Shown here: positions 1-10,263 of the stretch, piece by piece
Position numbering within the stretch: position 1 is the stretch's first letter
Layout of the letters: each line of letters begins with the position of its first letter
Assembly: GCA_020226215.1 (NCBI GenBank)
Contig: CM035234.1
Coordinates: forward strand, 46,937,275 to 47,001,274
Direction of reading: 5' to 3'
Length of the DNA stretch: 64,000 nt
DNA from: Sindora glabra
Lineage: Eukaryota; Streptophyta; Magnoliopsida; Fabales; Fabaceae
Notes under the pieces: model-generated
What the model was told of the DNA's origin: nothing
What the model saw: the letters and a program-made list of their open reading frames with translations, nothing else
Databases searched by the model: none
Program-made: the position numbers and the translations under genes

Positions 1-161
1 TAATTTTTAATCTAATTTTGGTGTATAGTAGCATTGTAATCAAATAGTTTATGAGATAGTTTGGTTTATTTAGCAAGAAGTACTCCTCCTCAAAGTGTTA
101 TTTATATACTAATAACAATATATTTTGTATACTTTCTAAACTTTTATATATGTTATCATCA
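1..161. other. AT-rich flank of solo LTR D, no gene seen
   Basis: I see no coding frame or RNA gene here. Because solo LTR D has a clean target duplication, this stretch was originally continuous with the sequence from 3044 onward and is probably the left part of element B1 or of its host DNA. Confidence 0.5.
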
Positions 162-166
162 TAATA
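162..166. repeat. 5-bp target-site duplication TAATA of solo LTR D
   Basis: TAATA directly precedes the TG end of LTR D and is repeated perfectly at 3039-3043 directly after its CA end. Confidence 0.8.
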
Positions 167-3038
167 TGTAACTCCTTTACTTATTAACACCTTAATCCTC
201 ATTAAATAGGTAATTGTTACAAAATTAGGTCTTTCTGAAGTCAATTTATGATTCTGCGCAATAGAATATTACAGATTTTGAGTTTTAGAAATTTTCTGCT
301 GATTTCCAGAATTACTGGACCAATTTCAAAAATATTAAAAACTACTTTTCAAAACTCCAAAAATCATGAAATTTGATCCTATTAACCTTTCACGTGTTAA
401 CTACATCCTGTAAAAATTTGACATAATTTAGACATCATTAGGCGTTCAAAACTCACAGAAAAGTGTTTCTGTCCCAGTGCTGTCTAGAATTCACAACTGT
501 AAAAGTAAACCCTTATTTCAGGAGGTAAATCAACTCCGAATAAGCTCAAATTTGGTATGGGACTTTATTAACATGTTATATACTTGCCATAAAATTTTCA
601 GATTAAAACTCATCCATTTACTCCTTCTGATCTCTGAGATACAATTAGTGCTCTGCACTGTGACGGTAACAGAGCAGTCCAAAACGTGTAATAAATTCAC
701 ACAGCATAAGAGCTTATTTTAAGCTGAATTTTTCCACAGAGGATGAAAAATAAATGAAGTTGACTCCTGAATTTTATCATAATTTTTAGAGCATCAAAAC
801 TTAACTAAAAGTCCCTGCAAACATACTCTTCTTACTGCCTACGAATTTACTGTTCATTTGGTCATTTACTATTCATTTGGTCATTTCCAATTTCACACAT
901 ATTGCATACTAAATTGCCTTCTACTCCCAACCAACTCACAATACATCAAATTCATATATTTCATATAATATAGGTAAGGGTCATATAATTATACAAAAAG
1001 TTCAACTTACAAAACATATATCCATCACATACTAACATCACAAACTATATAAACATTTTTAATACAACTTCAAAACATTATTCTCCTTTGTTAAGAGGGC
1101 CTTTAGAAGCATCACCTGGAATGGTTAGTAACAATATAAAAATGTAAGAAACAAGGTTTCCCAGTAGCTAGCTATTTCAAGAAAAACATATCAAACCATT
1201 CCAGATCCTTAAACTAATAAAAATATACATTCCAAAATCAATTAATCAATCATTTAACACATTATTTCATATCATTGTCATCTAATACCATTGTAGGAAA
1301 CATGCATCGCACACAACAATCATCAAGCCCATTCAAGAACTCATATAGCTATCTAGATGGCCATCACAGATAATCGTACCTAGGCCTCATGCACAGCAAT
1401 TTCACTGTCTTCCCGGGGAACTCAGGCCATAGGCCTCACACACAGTAATCTCACTGTCTTCCCGAGGTACTCGGGCCATAGGTACCACACACAGCAATTT
1501 CATACACATTCCATTCAATGGCACAAGATACAGAAAAGCATGTAAATAGAAAACAGAGCTTAAGGATAAAGCTAGCTACCTTTTAAAAGCTTCCAATAGT
1601 GATGTTTCCTTTGCCCTCACTTAAAAACTTCTTTACAATTCCTCTTGCCTTTCCAACTTGTCACTTCTTAGTTTACACAAAAATACACATCATAATTCTT
1701 ATTAGAACATCATCATTTTTCTTAAACTTCATGTATTCTTCACTTCCTCCATATACACCAAACCATGAAGGAAGTGACCTAAATTTTAATGTACATTTCA
1801 ATACTTCCTAAATTTCATTGTAATACATTATTCCAATCTTCCAAAAACACAATTTAAATGGCTAAATCTCCTTCCCTCCTTCTTTTTCATATTCACGGTT
1901 TTGGCTTCTCAAAAGGGAATTTTCACACACACTTTCATAATTCAAAATTTCATCTTCCATATGCTTCATAATTCATAAGAGTCATTCTAATTTCATCAAT
2001 TTAGTCAAATTCCAAACAAATCATGCCAAATCCATACATGCACCATTATGTCTCTAGAACTCTAGTGTGTACATCATGATTTCTTGTTGTTTTTACACCA
2101 AACCAAAGCCATAGATCAACATAACAACATCCAAAACATCATTAAACATGTTCAAATTATTCAAAACTCCATGGTCAACTACCTTTGACCACACCAACAT
2201 CAAAATTTCAAGAAACTAAAAAGAGTACATTAAAGAGCTTTTAGAGGAGAACATTTTTACCTCTTGGTGCAACTTGAAAATCCTCACCTAGAGCTCACCA
2301 AACTTGATCAAACTTGAGGTTTCTTCAATCTAAATACACCAATAGATAGAACTTGATGAGAGGAGCAACTTTCTCTTCTACACCTAAGCCTAATTCTCAC
2401 TATTTTTGGGTGAAAAAGCCAAAAGAAAATTTCTCTCTCTTCCTTCTCTCTAGCTCACGTCCAAGCTTGTTTTCATGGAGATATCCACGGCTTCAAGGTG
2501 AAATGGAGAAGAAGAAAGAGTTTTCATGAAGCTTCAAGGGTATTTTGGTCATTTTTTAAATTTCCAAGGGTATTTTAGTCCTTTTTCACCAATTAGTAAG
2601 GCTATTCTTGCCATTTTTTTCTAATAATGACACTTGTCATGTGTCTATTGGTTAACTAAATAAAATTATATATTACACCTCAAATTCTTAGTTATTCATA
2701 TAGATCCCAAATTCTTGTTATTCACACTTTAATCACACCCGATTTTGCACTTTTGCAATTTAGTCCATAGGGTTTCTGTCTGTTTAAAATTCCTTACACT
2801 GTTAGACTTAGACAACTCCCCTTTTTAGGGTTTTCTAATCTTCTCTAATCATCTATACTGTTTAGGGAAATTAATTCTTTTCCTACTATCCTTTTTCCTT
2901 CAAAATTTCGATTACACTTACACTTAATTCCTTTCAACTTAAGATTCACCCACCAAACTAATTCAAATGTGCTCTTCATTTCTACAGCCTCAGAATTTAG
3001 AAATTCAAATAATAGAATTAAAAATTCAGGACATTACA
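167..3038 (-). mobile_element. Solo LTR D, Ty3/gypsy-like, 2.87 kb
   Basis: On the plus strand the block starts TGTAACTCC and ends GGACATTACA, so the ends form a short inverted repeat bounded by TG and CA. It is flanked by the perfect duplication TAATA (162-166 and 3039-3043). No primer-binding site, polypurine tract or polyprotein adjoins it, which marks it as a solo LTR left by recombination between two LTRs. The minus strand is taken as sense because it starts TGTAATGTCC and carries pyrimidine-rich leader-like sequence, as large plant gypsy LTRs do. Short open frames inside (477-722, 1599-1811) look like chance. Lineage is inferred from LTR size and end sequence only. Confidence 0.8.
1382..1503 (-). 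repeat. 49-bp tandem repeat inside LTR D, about 2.5 copies
   Basis: Units start at 1382, 1431 and 1480 (period 49). Each contains a cacagtaatctcactgtctt-type core, and the two full units also hold a cccgaggtactcgggccata-type inverted segment. The third copy is partial. This block is more GC-rich than the surrounding DNA. Such repeats occur within large gypsy LTRs; a regulatory role is only inferred. Confidence 0.75.
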
Positions 3039-3043
3039 TAATA
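3039..3043. repeat. 5-bp target-site duplication TAATA, right copy
   Basis: It matches 162-166 exactly and directly follows the LTR end ATTACA. Confidence 0.8.
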
Positions 3044-3224
3044 TGTGTCAATATAAATTATTTTTCTCTCATATCTATATGTTTTAGTACTTATATAACC
3101 ATAAATATTTTTCCTATTATATGATAATAAATAAAAATAATGAGAAATTTGTAAAGGTATTTGGTTAATGGATTTACACTAATTAGATATTTTTATATCA
3201 ATCATGGTTCTTGAACATCTCCAT

Positions 3225-4010
3225 CAGCATATATAGTAGCCATTTTCCTTGGTAAACCACAATACCAATACCAATACCAATACCAATACCAACAGCAGCC
3301 TAATCAATACCAATAGCAATAGCCAAACCAGTACCACAAGTAACAACCTCAATATCACCTCAATATCTTGGTTGGAAAAATAACCAAAACTTTAGATATG
3401 GCAGTAATGCAAGCCAAGTCAACTAAAAGTAACCTCATCTTTTTCTTCTTAAATCATTTGAAAAGTTGGTCAAGCAAATAATAGCAAATAATCTACAATT
3501 CTAACAAAGAACAAAGGATACAATCACCAATTTATAAACTTAGATTAGCCAATTATCTTCTATCATGAGTGAGCTAAGAGCATAAGTACCAAGTCAACCA
3601 TCTTGTAGTGATGTAAAAGGCAAAGACGTTATAAATGCCATCGTGCTAAAAAATGGCAAACAAGTTAACAAGACTTCATCCTCACAACCAGAAGCAAGGA
3701 ATCTACCAAAAAGAAGTAATAAACTAGAAGATAACAACTAGAAGCAACTAGAAAAAGAGACAAAACATGATGAAAATGAGGTTAATTCTTTCCTTATGCC
3801 CCCACCCCTTATTGATTTTCCTATCCCTCTTCATTTTCTAAAAAGAGTTTTTCCATAAAAGAAAATTGAATATGAAAATAAAATTTTAGAGTCCTTTAAA
3901 AAGGTAGAAGTTAACATACCTTTACTAGATTTGATAAAATAAATTCCAAAGTATGCCAACTTTCTAAAAAAATTTTACATCAATAAGAAAAAAAATAAAG
4001 GGTTTAGGGT
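3225..4010 (+). pseudogene. Element B1 gag, C-terminal part, broken
   Basis: Translation with frameshifts gives a Gln/Tyr-rich stretch from repeated CAATAC units (3260-3292), then a GWKNNQNFRYG-like motif near 3370, then VNAIVLKNGKQVN-like sequence near 3630-3670, which corresponds to the conserved 'AITLRSGK' block of Athila/Tat gag. Near 3780-3990 come a PPP-rich block and a segment resembling the basic linker before the protease (FKKVEVNIPLLD, then PKYANFLKKFY). Gag forms the virus-like particle. In-frame stops in several places make it non-coding. Assignment rests on motif order and is good at the superfamily level. Confidence 0.7.
3260..3292 (+). repeat. (CAATAC)n hexanucleotide repeat in gag
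   Basis: About five copies of CAATAC in a row, followed by diverged copies to about 3325. In the gag frame they encode alternating Gln and Tyr. Confidence 0.85.
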
Positions 4011-4109
4011 TTAACCAAGAATAGAATTGAGCATGCCATGCTAGGCTTTGAAGTGTCAATTTAATGCCTTAAATTTAAGACTTTTAAAACAAACAAGGTT
4101 GATTGTTCG

Positions 4110-4345
4110 ATTGGAAAATAGATCTAATAGTTACCCCTTAAGTGTTATTAAGGACAGTTTAATGTAAATTAATGGACTCATTTTTCTATCAAATTTTTAC
4201 ATCTTGAAAGTGAGACATCCAATGTTTTTCTCCTAATCATTCTTGATTGGTCTTTTCTTAAAACAACAAAAACTATGATTAATGTTTGAAATGGAATATT
4301 AACCATAGAGTTTGATAGTGTCATAGCCAACTTTGACATTTCTAA
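4110..4345 (+). pseudogene. Element B1 aspartic protease remnant
   Basis: The frame reads like the gypsy protease domain after its active site: NSYPLSVIKDSL, then INGLIFLSNFYIL, then IGLF, corresponding to the family pattern of 'ADRS.KYPRGIIEDVLVKVDKFIFPVDFVVL' followed by an 'ILGRPFL' block. The normal role is to cut the Gag-Pol polyprotein in the cytoplasmic particle. The catalytic DLGAS motif is not recognisable and at least one stop is present, so it is dead. It lies directly downstream of gag, as expected. Confidence 0.65.
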
Positions 4346-4564
4346 GGATATACATTACAATTCTAAATCCTTTCTTGACACTTTTTGAGCCTTTACTGCA
4401 TAATTTTTCTTATTCCGATTTTTTATGTTATTTCTAACTTTGCTATTTTTTATTCTAATATTTCTAGTTTTACTACTTTTGATTTTAACTTTGGTTTTAA
4501 GTTTGTTCATTCTAATTTACATATTGATATTATTCATGATGACATGCTTGCTAAGTTTCTTTAA

Positions 4565-4957
4565 ATTTTTGAATTTATAGATTGTGTGGATGGCCATGAG
4601 TGCACTTGTAGAGATAGTTATATTAATTATGCCATATGTGCTAAAATTTTTGCATTCATAAGTGATACAAATGATGTTATTTCAAAAATTGTAGAAAAAA
4701 ATAATGATGGAGACATTCCACTTTTAGAGGAAAAAGAGTGCTTTTATATTGATCATTCTAGCTATTTTACTTATTTCATTGAATTCATTATACATGATTA
4801 TTTTGAAAATTCAAGGGGCAAGAGTGATTTAAGAATAATACTTGGAGAAATTATAGTGGATGATCTTAATTTGCAAATGACCTATTTGATAGATGATTTA
4901 ATGGTTAACAATTTGAAAGCATTAGAGGTAGTCAATCTTTACATAGATCTTGGTTGA
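4565..4957 (+). pseudogene. Unidentified acidic frame downstream of the B1 protease
   Basis: An uninterrupted frame of about 130 codons follows a TAA at about 4560. Upstream in the same frame (about 4480-4560) the translation also looks protein-like (FDFNFGFKFVHSNLHIDIIH), so the original ORF was longer. There is no ATG at its left end and the first in-frame candidate is GTG, so this is a fragment rather than an intact gene. It has CTC near the start, many Asp/Glu (DGDIPLLEEKE) and hydrophobic Ile/Leu patches. I recognise no family. It occupies the place where reverse transcriptase would begin in an autonomous element. It is the longest undamaged frame in B1. Confidence 0.45.
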
Positions 4958-6424
4958 AGATATTCAAGTTATATTTAGTTAAAGAAGCTAAAGAAAGGCA
5001 CTTCTTGATAGCTCACCTAAGTATTTTAGATTTGCTTTCTTTTACTCTTTTCTTTTAATTACTTATCCTTTATCTTTCTTGTTAATCTTGATATCCTTTA
5101 CATTAAGGATAATGTAAAATTTAAGCATGAAGAGAATTTTAGAATTTATTTTATGTTTTATGTCTTTATTTAATGCTTTTTAATGATTTTAAAAAAAATA
5201 TAAAATATAAAAAATTATGCATTTCATTTATTTTTTAAGTCTTTTTGAGTCATTCTAGTTGCTTTTATTAATGGAGATTTTGCATTTTTTATAATTAGGA
5301 TTCAATTAAAGTTGGATAGGATTTATAATATGATTGAATGAATGATTTTTCTTCTTAAAATGGATTGATGTAGTGATGAATTTTGAATTGATAAATTGAA
5401 CTTAATAACATGACTTTCCTTATAAGATTTGCAACCTTATGTTGAAATTCATATTATCTTCTTTCGTTCTTATATGATATTCTTTCATGATTTGTCTGTC
5501 TAGAACTTGTTTTTTTTTTTTTTAAGATTATATTTGCACATGCATGTATAAAAATGATAAAGACATTTTTTCTTCATTTAAACTAGAGCCATATAGACAA
5601 TGTTAAATATTTATCTTTGTTAAGCCTTTTTGAGCTTTAATTGCCTTTTTCTTTGTTGATTAGCCTATGACTATATTTCCTAATAAAAAACAATTGTCTT
5701 TACCTAACTTTAAGGATTAGCAGAGTATTTAAAAATTTATCAAGTTCAAGTTCAAAGGTTAGTTGAAAAAAAAGAAGAAATAAAATAACAAAGAAAGAGA
5801 AAAGAGAAAGTTAAAAAAAGAAGAAAGAAAAAGTTAAAAAAACATAAAGCAAAATGAAATTAAAAAATAAAAAAGAAAAGAAAAAGAAAGAAGTTGAAAA
5901 GAAGTTGATGAGTATTTGAATTTAAACTTGCATTATTATGTTGAATTATAATTTTTCATGATTGGCCCATATATTTTTTGTTCAAGTGCTCTATTAGTTT
6001 CTTCGGTTTCTATCCTTTTATATACTTATTTTTCTTTTCCTTTTTCCTTAGCCACATTATAATCTTGAATAAAATCCTTTTGATTTGTATTGTAAATATA
6101 ATTTAAATAATGGAGATTAGATCATTAGTAAGCTTATGGTAGAGCAATTTCATGAAATGAACTCAAGTGAAACATTTGTCTTCAACATTTGAGAGTTAGA
6201 AAGTGGATTTTGTGAAAAATCTACCATGTTGATCTACTCTTTTTAAATGAAGTTGCTATATTAGTTAGTTGCAAGTTTGTCAAGATTTTTCTTCATGATA
6301 TGTTATATTTCTTATTGGCTTTGATTGTTTCTTAGTTGTGGATTTGTGATTTTGAATTTTTTGGATAGTAAAATCTTTTGTTTCTTAGTTTTGAATAAAA
6401 TTATGTCTTACCCGAGGATATGCA
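4958..6424 (+). other. Noncoding internal tail of element B1
   Basis: No coding domain is recognisable. Around 5095-5135 there is a 'ttaaggataatgtaaaatttaagca' type segment, resembling the degraded polypurine-like stretch seen in Athila-type elements, and 5765-5895 is almost all A and G. The rest is AT-rich. The tail leads directly to the polypurine region of the 3' LTR. Confidence 0.5.
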
Positions 6425-6445
6425 AAAATTAAGTGTAAAAGAATT
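6413..6445 (+). promoter_or_regulatory. Degraded polypurine region before the B1 3' LTR
   Basis: The sequence gaggatatgcaaaaattaag followed by tgtaaaagaattt resembles the family pattern 'gaggacaagcaaaagtttaagtgtgggggaattt' next to the 3' LTR of Athila/Tat elements, where plus-strand DNA synthesis is primed. G runs have decayed to A. Confidence 0.6.
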
Positions 6446-8045
6446 TGATTTGCAAGATTTTATCCATATTATCTCCTCCTATTTCATGCCTCTTAGTGTG
6501 TTATATGCACTTAATTTCAGAGAACTGACCTTATTTTGTAATTTAGGGTCAATTTTACATTAAATTGAAATTATTCAATCAATGTCAGATTTTTATACTA
6601 TTTCATATTTTTTGTTATATCTTAAGTTCTGGATATCAGATTTGGCTAATTTTTATATTGTTAGAAAGTTTAAGGAAATATCTACAATTTGATATTTTAG
6701 TTAAAGCTCAATTTGGACATTTGGGAGGTCTTATTTAGTTAAGAAGTTGAAGCCTTGTTTTTACCCCAATTGAAGTAGCTTCGATTTTTATGCTATATCT
6801 AGAGTTTTAAAGGTCCAATTAATGTGAAACTAAAACCCAAAACTTCCTAAGACTTAGTTTTACAATTTTTATGTTCACAGTTTACAAAATACACAATTAT
6901 TAGTGGTTTTATATGGATTGGAAGTTAAAATTGTAGAATTCCACTATGGTAACTCTTGTAATTTATTACTTTGTAAAATAGGTTCTAGACTTCTAAAAAT
7001 TAACAAGACCTTATTTTTGTAACTCTAAGTGGCATAGGATTCAAGTCCAATAGGTTTTTAGGGTTATTAAGTTGGATAAGAAGGCAAGAACACACATACT
7101 AGACTCTAGACATTACATAATTCAATAAACGACTTTTCTCTCTTTCAAGTTTATTATTCTTCAACCATAAAAGGCTAAACTCCTAGTTCATTCAAGGATT
7201 TTCAAGCTTATCTTTATTAGATTATGAGATCTTAATTTGTAATATTAACTTCTTCAAATTGATTTTCTCCTTTCCTTAATTCTTTGTGCTAATTGCTTTG
7301 AGATTGCATGTGTTGAATGTTAATTTACTATAATTGGTATTCAACCTTATGACTTTTTATCTTTATCTATTTTTACATTAATTCATGGTTGGCTAATCAT
7401 GATTTTGCAATAAAGATAGAGGGTTAAGAGATTAAATTAGAGGTTTCTAGTTTAATACCTCAATTTAACTAAATCCCATCTTTAAATCACTTTTGATCTA
7501 GCTTCTTTATAAATTATAATAGTTGCTTAATCCAGCTAATCTTAATTGGTTAAACTCTAGATGGTCATCTAGCATAGGATTTACAAATTATTGCAGGGTT
7601 CCAAATAATTGAAGGTTGAAGAATCAATTAGAATTGTCAAACATTTTGCGATCTATGATTAATTCACACTAAGAGCTATTAAATCATTGGATTAATTGTT
7701 TTGCTATCTTGATTTTTTTTCTATTTTACTTTTGTATTTTATTTTGTTTAATGCTATTGTTTTAATTTCAAATCAAACCCCATAAATTAATTGTCTACAT
7801 TTTATTCTGCATTTTTTGCATACTATCTAAATTTTACATTATACATGTTGCATTTTGATTTTCTTTTACTTGCATTTTGTTCTAGTTTATATGTACACTC
7901 TATTGCATTCTATTTTCATTTTATTAGCTAGTAAATGATTTAGAAAGGATATTTCAAAGGATCAATATGATATGTCCTAGTTTGTCACCTTATATTACAT
8001 TTCTTTTAGCAAATGAGTAATAACTAATTTTGATGTGTCACAACA
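6446..8045 (+). mobile_element. Family-B LTR, 3' LTR of element B1 (1.6 kb)
   Basis: It starts TGATTTGCAAG and ends GTGTCACAACA. It aligns by eye along its whole length with the copies at 53982-55542 (plus) and, in reverse, 14514-16076. Shared landmarks are an early 'atgcctcttagtgtg' block, 'gaagttgaagcc' near the middle and 'gtttgtcacctt' close to the end. The preceding polypurine region makes this a 3' LTR. It ends inside the reverse transcriptase frame of element B2, so B1 probably inserted into B2. Confidence 0.75.
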
Positions 8046-8049
8046 TGTA

Positions 8050-9080
8050 TCAAAGGGCAATCTTGCTAAAATCTCTAATGAAGTGCCTATAAAAACCTAC
8101 ATAACCAAGAAAAGAAAATACTTTCTGCACACAAATGTCATAAGGTAAAGTAGTATTCATATCAATCTTAATAAGATCTACTTCAATGCCTAACTATTCA
8201 ATATATGTCCTAAAACTATCCATGATCTATTATGAAATGACACCTCTCAAAATTTAGTAGAAGATTATTTTCAATGCATTTATTTAACATCCTAGCAAGA
8301 TTATCCAAGCATGCATTAAAAGAGGAATCATAAATAGAAAAATTATCTATGAATACTTATATGCAATCCTTTAGAATATTAGCAAAAATGCTCATCATAC
8401 ACCTTTAAAATGTGTTAAAAGCATTGCAAAGGCCGAATGACATCCTCTTATAAGCAAAAATACCAAAAGGGCATGTGAATGTCTTCTTTTTTTGGTCTTC
8501 TAAAGCAATATGAATTTGACTATAACCATTGTAATCATCCAAGAAGCAATAATGGTATTTGCCTACCAATCTCTCTAACATCTAGTTAATGAATGGGAAT
8601 AAGAAATGACCTTTTCTAGTTACTTAATTGAGCTTCCTGTAGTTAATGCACACTCTCTAACTATTTTGAACTCTAATAGAAAGCAATTCATTATTCTAAT
8701 TTTTCATTGCTATCAATCTAGTTTTTTTGGGGAATAACTTGTACTAGATTCACCCATTCACGTTAGAAATAGGACATATGATACCGACTTCCAAAAGCTT
8801 GGTAATCTCCTTCTTCACTACATCTATAATCAAAAGGTTAATTCATCTCTGAGGTAATCTCATTGGTTTGCCTCCTTTCAATAAAATTTAATGCTTACAT
8901 ATGGAAAGGCTAATACCTAGAACATTTGCAAGTGTCCACCCAATTACTTGCTCATGAGATCTCAAAACTTATAATATCTTTTCTTCATGCTCAATTTGTA
9001 AATTCTTTGCTATAATGACTAGTAGCTTCTTATTCCCTTCTAAAAATGCATACTTCAACTTTCATGGAAGAGGCTTAAGT
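8050..9080 (-). pseudogene. Element B2 reverse transcriptase with N-terminal linker
   Basis: Minus-strand translation matches the gypsy RT in order: LELKPLPWKLKYAF (near 9080-9040), GWTLANVLGIS (near 8940), MDVVKKEITKLLE-like, PKKTRLIAMKN, an FPFINQMLERLVGKYHYCFLDDYNGY-like block near 8590-8520, FGIFAYKRMSFGLCNAFNTF near 8450-8400, FIDNFSIYDSSF near 8350-8320, and FSFLGYVGFYRHFIRDFSK near 8120-8065. RT copies element RNA to cDNA. The active-site pair reads Asp-Asn (plus-strand 8342-8347) instead of Asp-Asp, and frame breaks are present, so it is inactive. It is truncated at the B1 LTR. Confidence 0.85.
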
Positions 9081-9524
9081 TCCAACGTGGATGCCTGAAT
9101 CATAGAATATACTAATTTAGTGGTAGAAACCACTTATGCTAATGGCATTTCTGCATGATTATTAACTTTTACACATTTTAAAACTACAATATCTTCATCA
9201 TTTATAAATGTTGACATCTTTATGCATATGGTACACTTAGTATCACCATTACAATAAGTGGACTCATAGCTATAAAAATAATCCATAAACATAGAAAATT
9301 AAGGAAAATTGGCTTGTATGTTATCAAGAGTATCTTCAGCAAGCTCATTAAGCATGTTATCAAAAGTATCTTTAGCAAGCTTATCAATCACATCCAATTT
9401 AAATATAAAATTCTTTTCTATAAGATATTTCATAACTTTAAAAATGTTAAAGTTTACAATTGTATCTCTATCTTCTATGGAAAGAATGCCAATATCTACA
9501 TTTATTTTTTATTTTTGCTATCTA

Positions 9525-9845
9525 AAGGAATAGTCTCCCTAAAATCAAAAGTGCATAACGATTTGAAGACTCTTTTTCTAGAGGTAGAATGTAGAAATCT
9601 ACTAAGAATATCAATTTTTTGACTTGAACTAGTACATCTTTAATAGTACAAGTAAGATGTGTAGCACTTCTATTAGCTAATTGAATGATAACTATTTTTT
9701 GCATTAAGGGGTTAAGTTATAATAAAAAAAAAATACTAACATTAGCATGAAATTTATGAAAGCTCCCAAGTCAATGAAGGCATTTTTCAATTGGTTGTTG
9801 CCTATAATGCAAGATATGCCAAATGTCCTTGGACTTTTGCACTTC
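9525..9845 (-). pseudogene. Element B2 aspartic protease
   Basis: The minus-strand frame gives IGNNQLKNAFIDLGSF (the DLGAS-type catalytic loop with altered residues, near 9810-9760), then QLANRSATHLTCTIKDVLVQ and VKKLIFLVDFYILPLEKE and LLILGRLFL (9704-9522), in the family order. The last part is an uninterrupted 60-codon frame. It sits between gag and RT. Confidence 0.75.
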
Positions 9846-10263
9846 TAAGGTAAGTTTGGTTAAAGGATGTTTGATACATCCTATCCTATGCTCACTTTTT
9901 CATTGCTATGTAGCTTTCTCTTGTGAGTACATATTTCCTTGAGGAATTTAGTATATTTGGGAATTTTCTTAATGGCATCTAGTAATGGAATATTAATTTC
10001 CACTTTCCTAAAAGTCTCTAGAATCTCTCTATCAACTTCTTCTATTTTTCTAGATTGTGTAATTCTGTATAGGAAGGGAAATGGTCTTGTATAAACTGCT
10101 AATTTCTATATTAATTTTGGTGTTTCTATTTTTTGGTTTGTTAAAAGTGAACTTTCTATAGAATTTTTAGCATTTACTAGTTGTTTTTACTTACTTTGTT
10201 AACTTGTTAGTTAAGGATTGGTAGGCACATGAACTTCTTTGCCACTTCTCAATATAATAGTAG
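9845..10263 (-). pseudogene. Element B2 gag, C-terminal part left of LTR C
   Basis: Minus-strand reading begins ILRSGKEVHVPT at about 10255 and continues to a basic segment before the protease with frame shifts, the canonical end of Athila/Tat gag. LTR C inserted just upstream of the SGKEV motif. Confidence 0.75.
10259..10263. repeat. Target-site duplication AGTAG of LTR C, left copy
   Basis: AGTAG directly precedes the TG end of LTR C and is repeated exactly at 13289-13293 after its CA end. Confidence 0.85.

Larger units (their letters stand above)
3044..8045 (+). mobile_element. Element B1: non-autonomous Athila/Tat-like Ty3/gypsy retrotransposon
   Basis: Readable parts lie in gypsy order on the plus strand: gag C-terminal region (about 3225-4010), protease (about 4110-4345), an unidentified frame (to 4957), a long noncoding tail with a purine-rich stretch at 5765-5895, a degraded polypurine region just before 6446, and the 3' LTR 6446-8045. 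No reverse transcriptase, RNase H or integrase motif lies between the protease and the LTR, so it looks like a gag-protease-only derivative mobilised by a relative. The 5' LTR is not in the window. The left boundary is uncertain; recognisable element sequence starts near 3225. The left part was later hit by solo LTR D. Confidence 0.65.

Noticed and set aside
9309..9622. Two overlapping plus-strand frames
   Set aside because: They are shadows of the minus-strand linker between protease and RT of element B2.
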